64,000 nt of DNA from Bacteroidetes bacterium UBA2364 (GTDB taxonomy: Bacteria; Bacteroidota; Rhodothermia; Rhodothermales; UBA2364), in the NCBI GenBank assembly GCA_002344075.1, contig DDTM01000057.1:1-64000 (forward strand). Reading direction: 5' to 3'. Positions 25,010 through 34,473 of this stretch are shown here, piece after piece (within the stretch, counting starts at the first letter, position 1; every line of letters starts with the position of its first letter). Made by a program: the position numbers and the translations under genes. A model generated the notes under the pieces. It did no database searches, was not told the origin of the DNA, and was given only the letters and a program-made list of their open reading frames with translations.

Positions 25010-27502
25010 TTAGGCACGCAAAACCGCCCGATGGCGATCAGCCAGTTGTTTAACGACACGGGCAACAAGAGTTTCCACTTCTTTGTCCACCAACGTTCGG
25101 TCTGAAGCTCCAAGACGCAGTGAAAATGCGATACTCTTGGTATCTGGGGCAATGTTGTCGCCCTCATAAAGGTCAAACACACGGACTTCCTGTAGGAGTT
25201 TTCCACCCGTCCGGCGGATGGTTTCGAGTAATGCGCCCGCTGCTTCGTTTTTGGAGACGGTAACCGCTAAGTCACGCTCCACAATTGGGTAACGGCTAAT
25301 TTCCTGGTATGCCCGTCTGGTTTTGATTCCAATGAGTTTGGATAGGACGGTCCAGTTTAAGGAGGCAAAGAATACTTCCTGTTTGACATCGAAGTGCTTG
25401 GCCGTTTCGTCGGAAAGGCGGGCCACAACTCCCAGTATCTGATGCCCGGATTGAATTTTTATTTGATACGATGTCAGTGCAGAAGGTTCATTTTCAGGAA
25501 TCAACTGGACATGCTGTACCAATCCAAAACGTCGGAGGAGCGACTCGACAACGCCTTTAGCGTCGAAAATGGTCACTTTTTCTTCACGAACATTCCACCC
25601 GGCTGCATTCACTGTGCCTGTCATAATAAATAAAGCCTCTTCATATTCGTAGTAGCCTTTTACAGGAACACGCATGCTTTCCGAACGACGATATACGGAA
25701 CTGACCTCCATTAGGCGAAGACTTTTGCGCCCATGATTCAGGTTATGCGCCACTATAGGAAGGGCCGAAAGCAGCAAATTCGGGCGAAGAGCACCCATCT
25801 CACTCGAAATGGGATTTAAGGTTTCCACTATCCCCGTTTCTCCGGCAAAAAACTGAGCCCGTTCCGCTTTAACCATACTATTGGTGTACATTTCTCGGAA
25901 GCCCATGCTCGTACCAAACTGAAGCAACGAACGCCGCAAATCGTCGGTTGGATTGGGGGCTGGCGGTTGGTTCGGCGTAGCCGAGTGCGTAGGCAAGGGG
26001 ATGTTGTCGTAGCCATAGAGCCGTGCAATTTCTTCGATTACATCTATTTCCCGCTCCACATCAGGGCGGAAGGTGGGCACAGAACATACCAAACCTTCTG
26101 GCGATTCAGCGACTTCGAACCCGATCGCTGTTAACAGACGACGCATTTCTTCGTCTGAAATATCGGCGCCAATAACCGCCCGCGCCCGCGTCGGACGCAG
26201 GGTGAGGACCAAAGAGCTATCGTGAATAGGGTTTGCGTCCACCATACCCGGAACCACCTGCCCACCAGAGAATTCGGCGATGAGTGCCGCCGCCCGTGCT
26301 GCTGCCCAGACCTGTCCGTTAGGATCTACACCCCGTTCAAAACGATAAGACGCATCGGTAGAAAGGCGTCCTTCTTCTTTGTCTGCTTCACGAATGTTTT
26401 TCGCTGCTTTGCGTATAGCTGTTGGATTGAACCAAGCTGATTCCAGCAAGACATTTACCGTAGTGTCTGTCACTTCCGAGTTTTCGCCCCCCATAATTCC
26501 CCCAATCGCGACTTCTCGTTCGCTATCGCATATCATTATGGTGCCTTTGGGCAAGATACGGGGCTTGCTGTCTAATGTGGTAAAGGGCAAGGGGCCTTGG
26601 GTTTGTCGTACCACAATTTTATGGCCAGCAAGTTGATCAAAATCGAAGGCGTGGAGTGGTTGCCCACATTCGTACATTACATAGTTGGTTACATCCACAA
26701 TATTGTTCCGTGGACGTAGCCCGATAGCTTCGAGGCGTTGTTGCATCCACTTGGGTGAGGGACCAATCTTTACACCCTCAACCAGAATGCCCACATACCG
26801 ATGACACACATCGGGACACTCGATCTCTACCGAGAATTTATGGGCCGCTTCACCACCATGTTCTGGCAGATCTACAGCGGGTATTTGTACAGAGATACCC
26901 GTCACGGCACTAAGATCACGGGCAATACCCAGATGACTGATGGCATCCGGACGATTCGGGGTGATGTTCACATCCGTCACCGTGTCGCTCTCGGAAGTAC
27001 CTTGCTGGTCTAAGTAGTCTGCAAAGGTTTGACCTGTCACCGCAGTTTCTGCCAAGACCATGATGCCACTGTGGTCCTCCGAAAGTCCCAGTTCCATCGC
27101 CGAGCAAATCATACCATTAGATTCTTCGCCCCGGATTTTACCTTTTTTGATAGTTATTTCGGTCTTTGGCGCATCAGGGTTATGTTTTTCGGTTGGCAGC
27201 ATCAACTTCGTTCCAATCGTTGCAACCACCACTTTTTGCCCTGCGGCCACATTGGGTGCACCACAAACAATTTTGATTCCTTTTCCGCTTCCATCCAAGT
27301 CCACATGGCATACCGAGAGTTTATCGGCGTTTGGGTGTTGTTCGCGGGCGAGGACATGTCCCACGATGAGTCCTGGAAAGGTATTGCCCACCGTCCATGA
27401 CTCTTCTTCTTCCAGTCCCAGCATGGTGAGGGTATCGGCCACTTCCTGCGGCGTAAGGTCATGCGAAATATAATCCTTAAGCCAGTTATGCGAAATATTC
27501 AT
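25010..27502 (-). CDS. pheT: Phenylalanine-tRNA ligase beta subunit
   Basis: PheRS beta chain, 830 residues. In order: N-terminal MNISHNWLKDYI; OB-fold tRNA-binding domain (about 40-155, GLIVGHVLAREQHPNADKL); B3/B4 editing region (about 210-390); B5 domain with RPTRARAVIG; core with EIARLYGYDNIP; C-terminal ferredoxin-fold anticodon-binding domain beginning near ISRYPIVERDLAVTVSKN. Full length for the long bacterial form. It follows pheS by 52 bases. Confidence 0.98.
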   Translation of the reverse strand: MNISHNWLKDYISHDLTPQEVADTLTMLGLEEEESWTVGNTFPGLIVGHVLAREQHPNADKLSVCHVDLDGSGKGIKIVCGAPNVAAGQKVVVATIGTKLMLPTEKHNPDAPKTEITIKKGKIRGEESNGMICSAMELGLSEDHSGIMVLAETAVTGQTFADYLDQQGTSESDTVTDVNITPNRPDAISHLGIARDLSAVTGISVQIPAVDLPEHGGEAAHKFSVEIECPDVCHRYVGILVEGVKIGPSPKWMQQRLEAIGLRPRNNIVDVTNYVMYECGQPLHAFDFDQLAGHKIVVRQTQGPLPFTTLDSKPRILPKGTIMICDSEREVAIGGIMGGENSEVTDTTVNVLLESAWFNPTAIRKAAKNIREADKEEGRLSTDASYRFERGVDPNGQVWAAARAAALIAEFSGGQVVPGMVDANPIHDSSLVLTLRPTRARAVIGADISDEEMRRLLTAIGFEVAESPEGLVCSVPTFRPDVEREIDVIEEIARLYGYDNIPLPTHSATPNQPPAPNPTDDLRRSLLQFGTSMGFREMYTNSMVKAERAQFFAGETGIVETLNPISSEMGALRPNLLLSALPIVAHNLNHGRKSLRLMEVSSVYRRSESMRVPVKGYYEYEEALFIMTGTVNAAGWNVREEKVTIFDAKGVVESLLRRFGLVQHVQLIPENEPSALTSYQIKIQSGHQILGVVARLSDETAKHFDVKQEVFFASLNWTVLSKLIGIKTRRAYQEISRYPIVERDLAVTVSKNEAAGALLETIRRTGGKLLQEVRVFDLYEGDNIAPDTKSIAFSLRLGASDRTLVDKEVETLVARVVKQLADRHRAVLRA

Positions 27503-27554
27503 GTTCTATGTAACGTATTATATTTTTTAAATCTGAAAGACTGTCACAAACTGC

Positions 27555-28562
27555 TTAGAATTGTTCTAAGAACCGCAAGTCATTTTCGTACAACACGCGA
27601 ATGTCGGTAATACCGTGCCGCAACATTGCAATGCGCTCCACGCCCATTCCAAAGGCATAGCCCGTATATTTTTCGGAATCTATCCCACAGTTTTCGAGGA
27701 CATTAGGATCTACCATGCCACATCCCAGAATTTCCAGCCACCGTCCAGAGCCGTCTTCGTTCTGCCACCAAATGTCCACCTCGGCACTTGGCTCGGTAAA
27801 TGGGAAGAAACTGGGACGAAACCGCATTTTTACCCCCACGCCAAAGGCTGCTTCGGCAAACATCCGAAGGACTTGCTTCAGGTCTGCAAACGTCACCTGT
27901 TCATCTACATAAAGCCCTTCTACTTGATGAAAGAGGCAATACGATTTATAGGTAATGGTCTCGTTTCGATATACACGCCCTGGGGCAATGATGCGGATGG
28001 GCGGCTGCGTGTTCTGCATGGTACGTACCTGTACTGGCGAAGTATGGGTACGCAACACTACACCACCATTTTCGTTGTTAGGTGCTTCCACGAAGAATGT
28101 ATCCTGCATGTCGCGAGCGGGATGATCGGGCGGAAAATTGAGGGCGGAAAAATTATACCAATCTTCCTCGATCTCTGGCCCCTCGGCTACACCAAACCCA
28201 AAACTAAGAAAAATCCGCTTAATCTCTTCCATCGTTTGACGAATAGGATGTAGTCCTCCAACGGGTTGCATACGCCCTGGCAATGTAAGGTCTATGGCCT
28301 GTGCAACTGCCTGTTTCTGTGCAGCCTCCACAAATGCCTGCGCCGCTGTGAGACGAGCCTCCACGAGTTGTTTTAGGGTATTCACAGCCGCTCCATAAGC
28401 TTTACGCTCCTCTGGAGCGATCTTGCCGATCTGGCTAAACAAATCGGTAAGGAGGCCATTTTTACGGCCTAAGTACTTAATACGAAAGGCTTCGACCGAG
28501 GCAGCATCGTGCAGGTCTTCTGCCTGAATTTGCGACTCCAGCGTGGCTAAGGAAGAAATCAT
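27555..28562 (-). CDS. pheS: Phenylalanine-tRNA ligase alpha subunit
   Basis: PheRS alpha chain, 335 residues, class II synthetase. The N-terminal helical coiled-coil (1-~85) is followed by the catalytic core: [53 protein letters not shown] region (motif 1/2), [38 protein letters not shown] and motif 3 [14 protein letters not shown]. Heads the pheS-pheT-coiled coil-zapA-purL run. No leader peptide with Phe codons was recognised in the 232-base gap upstream. Confidence 0.98.
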   Translation of the reverse strand: MISSLATLESQIQAEDLHDAASVEAFRIKYLGRKNGLLTDLFSQIGKIAPEERKAYGAAVNTLKQLVEARLTAAQAFVEAAQKQAVAQAIDLTLPGRMQPVGGLHPIRQTMEEIKRIFLSFGFGVAEGPEIEEDWYNFSALNFPPDHPARDMQDTFFVEAPNNENGGVVLRTHTSPVQVRTMQNTQPPIRIIAPGRVYRNETITYKSYCLFHQVEGLYVDEQVTFADLKQVLRMFAEAAFGVGVKMRFRPSFFPFTEPSAEVDIWWQNEDGSGRWLEILGCGMVDPNVLENCGIDSEKYTGYAFGMGVERIAMLRHGITDIRVLYENDLRFLEQF

Positions 28563-28794
28563 AACAACGATTTTGGTATCAAGTTTTGTAATCCGTTAAA
28601 TTATATCGTACCTGACCAAGCCGATAAAGGATTCTTGGCGAAAGCGGCAACAAAATGACAGGATTTGCACGTTGATTTTTCAGAAAAACGTTTTCATTAC
28701 GCATCTACCCTCTATTCTTTTGTTTAAGGCTTCGCGGTGCTCCTGAAAGAAGTTGATCGGTTGATTCGTTTTGCATGAGGAATCGCTAAACGCT

Positions 28795-31008
28795 TCAGCA
28801 ACGGTCTATCACCGCCACATTCCGGGTGTTAAGAGAAAGTTGCCAACCTGGTTCTAATACCACAGTTGCATTTTGGCTTACCAGAAGCGCGGGACCATTT
28901 AATGTTGCACCGGAATTTAGTTCTTCCCACTGGTAAACTGGAGCGGCAAACCATGTTTTTTGGACCAAGAAGAATGTGCTGCGGGTGGCAGGCGGAACGT
29001 AATGCGAGGTTGTCTCTGCAAAGACTTCGGGTGGCAGGCGATTGCGGCCTCGCGCTTGTATAGAAACACACTCTATGACACTGCCTGCAATCCAATGGCC
29101 GTACATACGTTCATAAGCAGTCTTAAAAACACGGGCCAATTCACGTCGGTTTTCCTGCATAGGCACCTCAATCCAGGATTCCTGACCGGAAAGGCGGAGT
29201 CGGAGGGTTTGAGATACTATTTCTTGTGTGGCTTCAGGAATCCCCTCTTCCGACAATTGTACCCGAATCTGTGTTTCCAATTGCCGGAAGTATTGGCGCA
29301 GACGCGGCATCGAGGGCAACTTAGTCAGTATTTCTTGGTGTGCAAACCGTTCGATGGCTGCATGTCCGATACCATAAGCGCTTAACAAACCAGCCTGATA
29401 GGGAATAAGAATTTTTTGGATACCAAGTGCATCAGCCAACGCACATACATGCTGTCCACCAGCGCCGCCAAAACCGAGGAGGCTATACATTGCCGGATTT
29501 GCCCCTTTTGCCAACGAGATTTTACGGATGGCATCGGCCATTTTTTCGTTTGCAATCTGGATAAAACCTGCCAATAGGGCTTCTTTTGAAAAGTTTTTTC
29601 CGGTGTTTTCGTGGAGACGCTGCTGGATTTCTTCAATGCGACTCTTTGCAGCCTCGGTTACAATCGGCAGGCCAAAGGAGGGCGAATCCAATCTTCCTGC
29701 CAGAAGGTTTATATCCGTAATGGTTAACGGGCCACCCGCGCCATAACATGCCGGGCCGGGATATGCACCCGCACTTTTTGGACCCACCGTCAGCCTGAAT
29801 CCGTCAAACCCGCAGACGGATCCTCCTCCGGCGGCTACGGTTTCGATGGCGAGCGAAGGAGAAAGCAAGCGTACATCTCCAATTTGGGTTTCCATCCGAT
29901 AATCAAACCCATTGTCGTAGCGCGAAACATCGGTACTGGTTCCGCCCATGTCGAAGGTGAGTAGGCGATTTTCGCCGCAAAGCCGAGCAATTCGGGCAGA
30001 TCCGATGACTCCACCCGCTGGTCCAGAAAGCAGGCTGTCTTTTGCAGTAAACAAATCCGACCGGACCAAATGTCCGGCACTGGTCATAACCCTAAAATTG
30101 GGCGTGGTATCCCAGGAAAGTTTACCCAAAATCCCGGACAGATACGTTCGGATGAGGGGATCCAAATAGGCATTGATGAGCGTAGTTTCGGTTCGGAACA
30201 ATAATTTTATGTGGGGCGCAAGGGCCGATGAGGCCGATACGAAGCGGAAGCCAGCATCCCGAAAAGCGTTTTCTAAGTATTGTTCGTGTATTGGATTCCG
30301 GTAGCTATGGAGCAGGGCAATCGCGACAGAATCAAAACTGCCCTGTTGGACCGATTGTACCAATACCTGCACGGCTTCTTCCGATAGATCCTTAATAATA
30401 CCTCCATCCGCTGCAAGCCTTTCCGGAACCTCGAATACGCCTGCATAAAGGGGAGGCGGTTTACGAATTTCGAGTGCAAACAGTTCGGGCCGAGCCTGTG
30501 TTCCGATGAGCGGTAAATCCCGAAAACCCTGCGTAATGAGCAACGCCACTCGTGCGCCCTTTCTTTCCAAAAGGGCATTGGTGCCGCGTGTAGAGCCTAA
30601 TTTCAGTGTAATGGGCGGAAAGGCCATACCCAAAGCCGTTTCTGTGACCAATCGGGCGGCCAAGATCGGAGGCTCCTCGAACGCGGTTAGTTCAAAGGTT
30701 CCCAAGCCTAAGGTTGGAGAAGGGGTTTGTAGGACGATACGCCGGGCCGAACTGTCCACTTTTTCTACCAAAACAGGAGGGCTATCGGGTAAAATCCGAA
30801 AAGCGTAACCCTCAAAGATAGATGCTTGGGTGGGCCATTGGGCCTCGAAGTACAGTGTTTTACCATCTTCCCAGCGGTTGATGCGTCCACGCAATGCCCC
30901 ATTACTCAGAATTTTGAACGAACGGACTTTTCCGTCTGGCAGTCGTGCTAGACAGTCTGTAAATGTTCCGCCCGTATCCATCCAAAGTTCATAGGGTGAT
31001 GTTTCCAT
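28795..31008 (-). CDS. Hydantoinase/oxoprolinase family protein, A-subunit type
   Basis: HyuA-type ATP-dependent amidohydrolase of the 5-oxoprolinase/hydantoinase/acetone carboxylase family, 737 residues from the ATG at 31008. An upstream in-frame extension to 31203 overlaps the RNase T2 gene and is rejected. Seen: MDTGGTFTDCLARLPDG and RGTNALLERKGARVALLITQGFRDL (N-terminal domain), LLTFDMGGTSTDVSRYDNG (ASKHA phosphate loop), and GFGGAGGQHVCALADALG. The C-terminal domain ends in LEPGWQL. The extended N-terminal insertion is like that in fused 5-oxoprolinases, but the B half (HyuB) is neither fused nor adjacent. Follows the RNase T2 gene by 16 bases. Confidence 0.85.
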   Translation of the reverse strand: METSPYELWMDTGGTFTDCLARLPDGKVRSFKILSNGALRGRINRWEDGKTLYFEAQWPTQASIFEGYAFRILPDSPPVLVEKVDSSARRIVLQTPSPTLGLGTFELTAFEEPPILAARLVTETALGMAFPPITLKLGSTRGTNALLERKGARVALLITQGFRDLPLIGTQARPELFALEIRKPPPLYAGVFEVPERLAADGGIIKDLSEEAVQVLVQSVQQGSFDSVAIALLHSYRNPIHEQYLENAFRDAGFRFVSASSALAPHIKLLFRTETTLINAYLDPLIRTYLSGILGKLSWDTTPNFRVMTSAGHLVRSDLFTAKDSLLSGPAGGVIGSARIARLCGENRLLTFDMGGTSTDVSRYDNGFDYRMETQIGDVRLLSPSLAIETVAAGGGSVCGFDGFRLTVGPKSAGAYPGPACYGAGGPLTITDINLLAGRLDSPSFGLPIVTEAAKSRIEEIQQRLHENTGKNFSKEALLAGFIQIANEKMADAIRKISLAKGANPAMYSLLGFGGAGGQHVCALADALGIQKILIPYQAGLLSAYGIGHAAIERFAHQEILTKLPSMPRLRQYFRQLETQIRVQLSEEGIPEATQEIVSQTLRLRLSGQESWIEVPMQENRRELARVFKTAYERMYGHWIAGSVIECVSIQARGRNRLPPEVFAETTSHYVPPATRSTFFLVQKTWFAAPVYQWEELNSGATLNGPALLVSQNATVVLEPGWQLSLNTRNVAVIDRC

Positions 31009-31024
31009 ACCATTTTCTCTTGCG

Positions 31025-31696
31025 TCATCGTACACTGCGAACCAAAAAATCCGGTTGTCCACAAGATCGTTTGGAAACGCGCAATACTTCATCCGAGCAT
31101 CCTGTGGGGAAACCGTTTTTATTAAAACAAACCCGTAGTTCCTGAAAGAACCTTCCACCGCCAGCGCAAATCGGGGCCAATCCATCTGCTTTGATGGTGG
31201 CATTTTCTTGTATAAAGGCTTGTTTTAGGGCATCGGCAGTGGTCCGAAAAGGTTGCGTAGGACGCTGATAGGCTGTTGGAATCCGCACACCGTCTTTGAG
31301 TTTTTTGGAAAGGTTCAGGTATCCCTGTTGCGAAAGGCCGGAGCAAGTTCCGTGTTTTTTCCATTCGTGGCGTGCCAGTTTTTCGCTCGGAAAGAGGCTG
31401 GAAAACAGGGCCAAAGTACGGTCTTTTAAGGCTTCTTGAGTGCAATTTTGTGGCCATCCTTTGGTGTTTTGCGGCCAAAGGCCATGCAAGACGAATCCTA
31501 ATTGTTTACCGACGCCACATTGCTGTGGGTCATTTTGTCCTTTCTCGGCGCAATACGTGGGCGACCAGGAAAGGGCAAGGAGGTAATAATCGAACTGACC
31601 GGGCTTACTTTTCTGAGCCAGAATTTCAGCAGGGGAAAGCATCAAGAAGTACCCAATAATAGCCAAAGTAATTGCTAAGGATCGGTTATGGTCCAT
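31025..31696 (-). CDS. Secreted ribonuclease T2 family protein
   Basis: RNase T2, 223 residues, acid-type endoribonuclease acting through 2',3'-cyclic phosphates. The signal peptide is 1-28 (LMLSPAEILAQ), so it is exported. Both active-site blocks are intact: CAS1 FVLHGLWPQ (His71) and CAS2 HEWKKHGTC (His110, Glu111, His115). Cysteines at 49, 60 and 85 and in CAS2 should form disulfides. It follows the DinB gene by 21 bases and precedes the HyuA-type gene by 16. A nutrient-scavenging role is likely. Confidence 0.92.
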   Translation of the reverse strand: MDHNRSLAITLAIIGYFLMLSPAEILAQKSKPGQFDYYLLALSWSPTYCAEKGQNDPQQCGVGKQLGFVLHGLWPQNTKGWPQNCTQEALKDRTLALFSSLFPSEKLARHEWKKHGTCSGLSQQGYLNLSKKLKDGVRIPTAYQRPTQPFRTTADALKQAFIQENATIKADGLAPICAGGGRFFQELRVCFNKNGFPTGCSDEVLRVSKRSCGQPDFLVRSVR

Positions 31697-31717
31697 GTTA
31701 CAAAAGGGTTGAGTTTG

Positions 31718-32188
31718 TTAAATCCAGTTCATGCGTTGCCGGAGGCTTGTAATTTGCGCCAGATGGATTTCGCCATGTGTTACATAGGAATCCAAGAGAC
31801 CTTCTAAGGACATGGGGCCATTCTCCGGATGAAAGACCGGGCGCTTCCAATCTGCCTCGGCTACGTGGGCCAAGACATCTGACCACCGGGCATGTAAGGC
31901 GTGCAGTATGGCCAAGGAGTGGTCTATCGGAGCTGTTTTGCCATCCGGAAGTTCAGCCCATGCGTTTTGATTATAGGGACGAATTGTTGGATTTTCCTCG
32001 GTAAGGGCCAGTTTGCAACGGATATAAGCATTCATGTGCGAATCCGCCAAATGATGTACTACCTGTCGGATAGTCCAGCCCTTCGACCGATAAGGCGTAT
32101 CGAGTTGTGCGTCTTCAAGGCCCTGTAGAGCGTTTTCTAAATGGCGAGGGAGTACGCGAAGCCGATTTATTTTTTCAGAATGTCGCAT
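31718..32188 (-). CDS. DinB/YfiT family metal-dependent protein
   Basis: Four-helix DinB-fold protein of the YfiT type, 156 residues. Metal ligands are in VVHHLADSHMNAY and THGEIHLAQI. The family includes bacillithiol S-transferases and other thiol transferases or hydrolases; the actual thiol in this organism is unknown. First gene of the DinB-RNase T2-HyuA unit, divergent from the AAA+ ATPase gene. Confidence 0.85.
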   Translation of the reverse strand: MRHSEKINRLRVLPRHLENALQGLEDAQLDTPYRSKGWTIRQVVHHLADSHMNAYIRCKLALTEENPTIRPYNQNAWAELPDGKTAPIDHSLAILHALHARWSDVLAHVAEADWKRPVFHPENGPMSLEGLLDSYVTHGEIHLAQITSLRQRMNWI

Positions 32189-32243
32189 TTACTTAAGAGA
32201 AGATATTTGAGCGTAAGGAAGCCTCAATTTGTGATAACCAGAT

Positions 32244-32273
32244 TTGATAATAGCCCGTTCGTGTAGTAGTTTG
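32244..32273 (+). promoter_or_regulatory. Bacteroidota-type promoter candidate for the AAA+ gene
   Basis: TTG (32244-32246), 20 bases, then TAGTTTG (32267-32273). This approximates the TTG/TAnnTTTG sigma-ABfr pattern with one base missing in the second box. It would give an untranslated leader of about 110 bases. Confidence 0.3.
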
Positions 32274-32390
32274 CAAGTACTGAATACAACAGACACCTAA
32301 AAAAATAGGGAGAAATGAAACCGTCTATCGGTCATCTCGTCCAAACATTCTGTTTTATTGACTTATCAAACCCTTAACGACCAAGAAATC

Positions 32391-34172
32391 ATGGCAAAAA
32401 AAAGCGCTCCAACAGGCTTTGCAGCAGTGGAACAATACATCGCTTATTACCCCGAATGGGCAAAGGAACTGGCCCGGAAGTATTTCACCAAAACCCTGAA
32501 TCAATTTATTCTCTATGGAAATGTCCGGAACTTGGTTCCGTCATTGGACGAGAATGACAATCCTACCTATATATCGTTACGGGAATTTTTAATTCAGGAT
32601 CTTTTTGCAGGACGCGATATCATCCTGTTTTATGACCGCTCTGCCGGAATTCAGTTTGGGAATGCAGAATCTCAGAAGGATTTTAACCGTGCATTATCGG
32701 GCTACGATACCATTTTTGGAACCGATTATGCACAAAAAGTCCCGAAAGACCCGGTACGTGTTTTTGCTGTTTTGGAAAATTATTTCCGGCTTCGATTAGC
32801 AGATGGAAAAAGAGTGGCCGTTATTATGGATTATGCCGAGACACTCATTCCAATGTCTGAAGCAGGTAATCTTTCTACCGAAGACCGGAATGCCTTGGTT
32901 TTTTTGCAACGTTGGGCACACGATCCGCTCTTTCTAAATCGTGATTTTACCCTTTGTCTGGTTGCAGAAAGCCTCACTGCACTCAACCAACAGTTGGTAC
33001 AAAGTCCTTATACAGCAGAAATAAAAATTCAGATTCCTGAAGAACCACAGCGTCTTACCTTTATTAAATGGTATATCGGCAAAAGAACTGCCGACTTCAA
33101 GAAACTATCCGAAGTAATTCCCGAGACCTTGGCACAAAATACTGCCGGCCTCAATTACATCCAACTCCGCACCATTTTGGCCGATGTCCTTGAAAATCAA
33201 CATCCCCTTACCTTTGATTTTCTGATCAAGCGGAAAAAAGAACTCATCGAAGCAGAAGCATTCGGTATGCTTGAGTTTGTGGAAACCGATTATAGTTTAG
33301 ACATGGTAGCCGGACATCGCGAGGTTAAAAAACATTTGCGTGAGGCAGCGGTTGCCCTTAAAAGTGGCCGTCCGGATGTCATGCCGATGGGGTATTTGGT
33401 CAATGGGCCAGTAGGGACGGGGAAAACCTTTATCATCACTTGTTTTGCCGGAGAAATTGGCGTGCCAATGGTGAAACTGAAGAACTTCCGATCTCAATGG
33501 CAGGGCCAAACCGAAGCCAATCTGGAGCGGATTCTGGCACTCTTGCAGGCCATGACGCCTGTTGCCGTGATGATTGACGAAGCCGATGCGATGCTTGGTG
33601 ACCGTAATAACCAAGGTGATTCTGGGGTTTCTAACCGTGTTTTTGGCCAAATTGCGAGTTTTATGAGCAACTCCAAGAACCGAGGAAAAATCCTCTGGTT
33701 CCTCCTAACGGCTCGCCCAGACCTTATGCCCATTGACTTAAAGCGGCAAGGCCGCGCCGAGGAGCATTTGGCTCTATTTTATCCCTCTACTCGCGAAGAC
33801 AGAGAAGAATTACTGACCGTAACCATGAAGAAAACCAAGACGGTCCTTTCGATGGAGGAGGTCCCCGAAACCTTCCTAAATGGAGAAGCCACGTTTTCTG
33901 GTGCCGATATGGAGGCCATTTTTACCCGTGCTAAATTCCGCGCAGTTTCCCGTTCCGAGAAGGCAACAGATGCCAAAATAACGAAGGAAATCCTTCAGGA
34001 AACCATTGATGATTTTATCCCACCTACCTATCCGATGGAGGTGGAGCTGCAGAACCTAGCGGCGGTGATGGAGTGTACCAGCAAGCAGTTATTACCTGAA
34101 AAATACCGCAACATGAAGCGCGAGGAAATCCTGCAACGCATCGAGCAAATCAAGCGTTTAATGGGTATTTAA
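32391..34172 (+). CDS. AAA+ ATPase with a degenerate N-terminal AAA-like region
   Basis: Cytoplasmic protein of 593 residues. The C-terminal AAA+ module is complete: Walker A GPVGTGKT, a pore-like stretch NFRSQWQGQTEANLERIL, Walker B VAVMIDEADAML, sensor 1 ILWFLLTARPDLMP and a possible arginine finger in LKRQGRAEEH. The N-terminal ~290 residues have strand-helix order like a second AAA domain (ILFYDRSAGIQ, RVAVIMDYAETLIP) but lack Walker A and have DYAE where Walker B would be. A C-terminal helical tail ends KREEILQRIEQIKRLM. The start is the ATG of MAKKSAP rather than the upstream TTG. Related to CDC48/SpoVK-like ATPases; substrate unknown. Converges on the Phd-like/AT-hook gene. Confidence 0.8.
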   Translation: MAKKSAPTGFAAVEQYIAYYPEWAKELARKYFTKTLNQFILYGNVRNLVPSLDENDNPTYISLREFLIQDLFAGRDIILFYDRSAGIQFGNAESQKDFNRALSGYDTIFGTDYAQKVPKDPVRVFAVLENYFRLRLADGKRVAVIMDYAETLIPMSEAGNLSTEDRNALVFLQRWAHDPLFLNRDFTLCLVAESLTALNQQLVQSPYTAEIKIQIPEEPQRLTFIKWYIGKRTADFKKLSEVIPETLAQNTAGLNYIQLRTILADVLENQHPLTFDFLIKRKKELIEAEAFGMLEFVETDYSLDMVAGHREVKKHLREAAVALKSGRPDVMPMGYLVNGPVGTGKTFIITCFAGEIGVPMVKLKNFRSQWQGQTEANLERILALLQAMTPVAVMIDEADAMLGDRNNQGDSGVSNRVFGQIASFMSNSKNRGKILWFLLTARPDLMPIDLKRQGRAEEHLALFYPSTREDREELLTVTMKKTKTVLSMEEVPETFLNGEATFSGADMEAIFTRAKFRAVSRSEKATDAKITKEILQETIDDFIPPTYPMEVELQNLAAVMECTSKQLLPEKYRNMKREEILQRIEQIKRLMGI

Positions 34173-34192
34173 GCACAAGTATTCCTAAAAAC

Positions 34193-34224
34193 AAAGAGCG
34201 GATTTGGAAACAAACCCGCTCTTT
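34193..34224. terminator. Bidirectional terminator
   Basis: AAAGAGCGG (34193-34201) pairs with CCGCTCTTT (34216-34224) around a 14-base loop, with A- and T-runs outside. Serves both the AAA+ gene and the convergent 75-residue gene. Confidence 0.85.
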
Positions 34225-34245
34225 TCCATTTGGAATCCGAACTAA

Positions 34246-34473
34246 TTAACCTTCGGTTACATCGGCATTTTTACGTGGGCGGCCACGGCGGCCTGTACTT
34301 ACTTTTTTAGCGCCGATCAACTTGTTATAGGCCTGACGACTAATCACCACTACACCTGCATCATCTACTAAAACGGCATCGTTAGAGCTGACTACTTCTT
34401 TTACAATAAGATCGGTCTGGTTTTTGAGGTCTTCAAGGGAGGCAATGCCTACAATTCCTTTAGTGCTAAGCAT
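34246..34473 (-). CDS. Small Phd-like protein with AT-hook tail
   Basis: 75 residues. Residues ~12-53 (LEDLKNQTDLIVKEVVSSN then AVLVDDAGVVVISRQAYNKL) resemble the Phd/YefM-type antitoxin fold, with the strand-strand-helix ending in a Tyr-Asn-Lys-Leu helix. Residues ~61-69 are GRRGRPRKN, a clean AT-hook with the GRP core that binds the AT minor groove. There is no toxin gene beside it. The upstream region has an inverted repeat GGCTTAT/ATAAGCC that could be its own operator. A small transcription regulator or nucleoid protein is likely; exact family not recognised. Confidence 0.7.
   Translation of the reverse strand: MLSTKGIVGIASLEDLKNQTDLIVKEVVSSNDAVLVDDAGVVVISRQAYNKLIGAKKVSTGRRGRPRKNADVTEG

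Noticed and set aside
28700..28794. Remnant of a HyuB subunit downstream of the HyuA-type gene
   Set aside because: Reading through the stop gives a further in-frame stop after two codons, and the following short frame (about 23 codons) has no HyuB character.
34246..34473. Type II toxin-antitoxin module
   Set aside because: The small protein is Phd-like, but no toxin-sized gene (RelE, Doc, PIN) lies on either side; the neighbour is a large AAA+ ATPase on the other strand.
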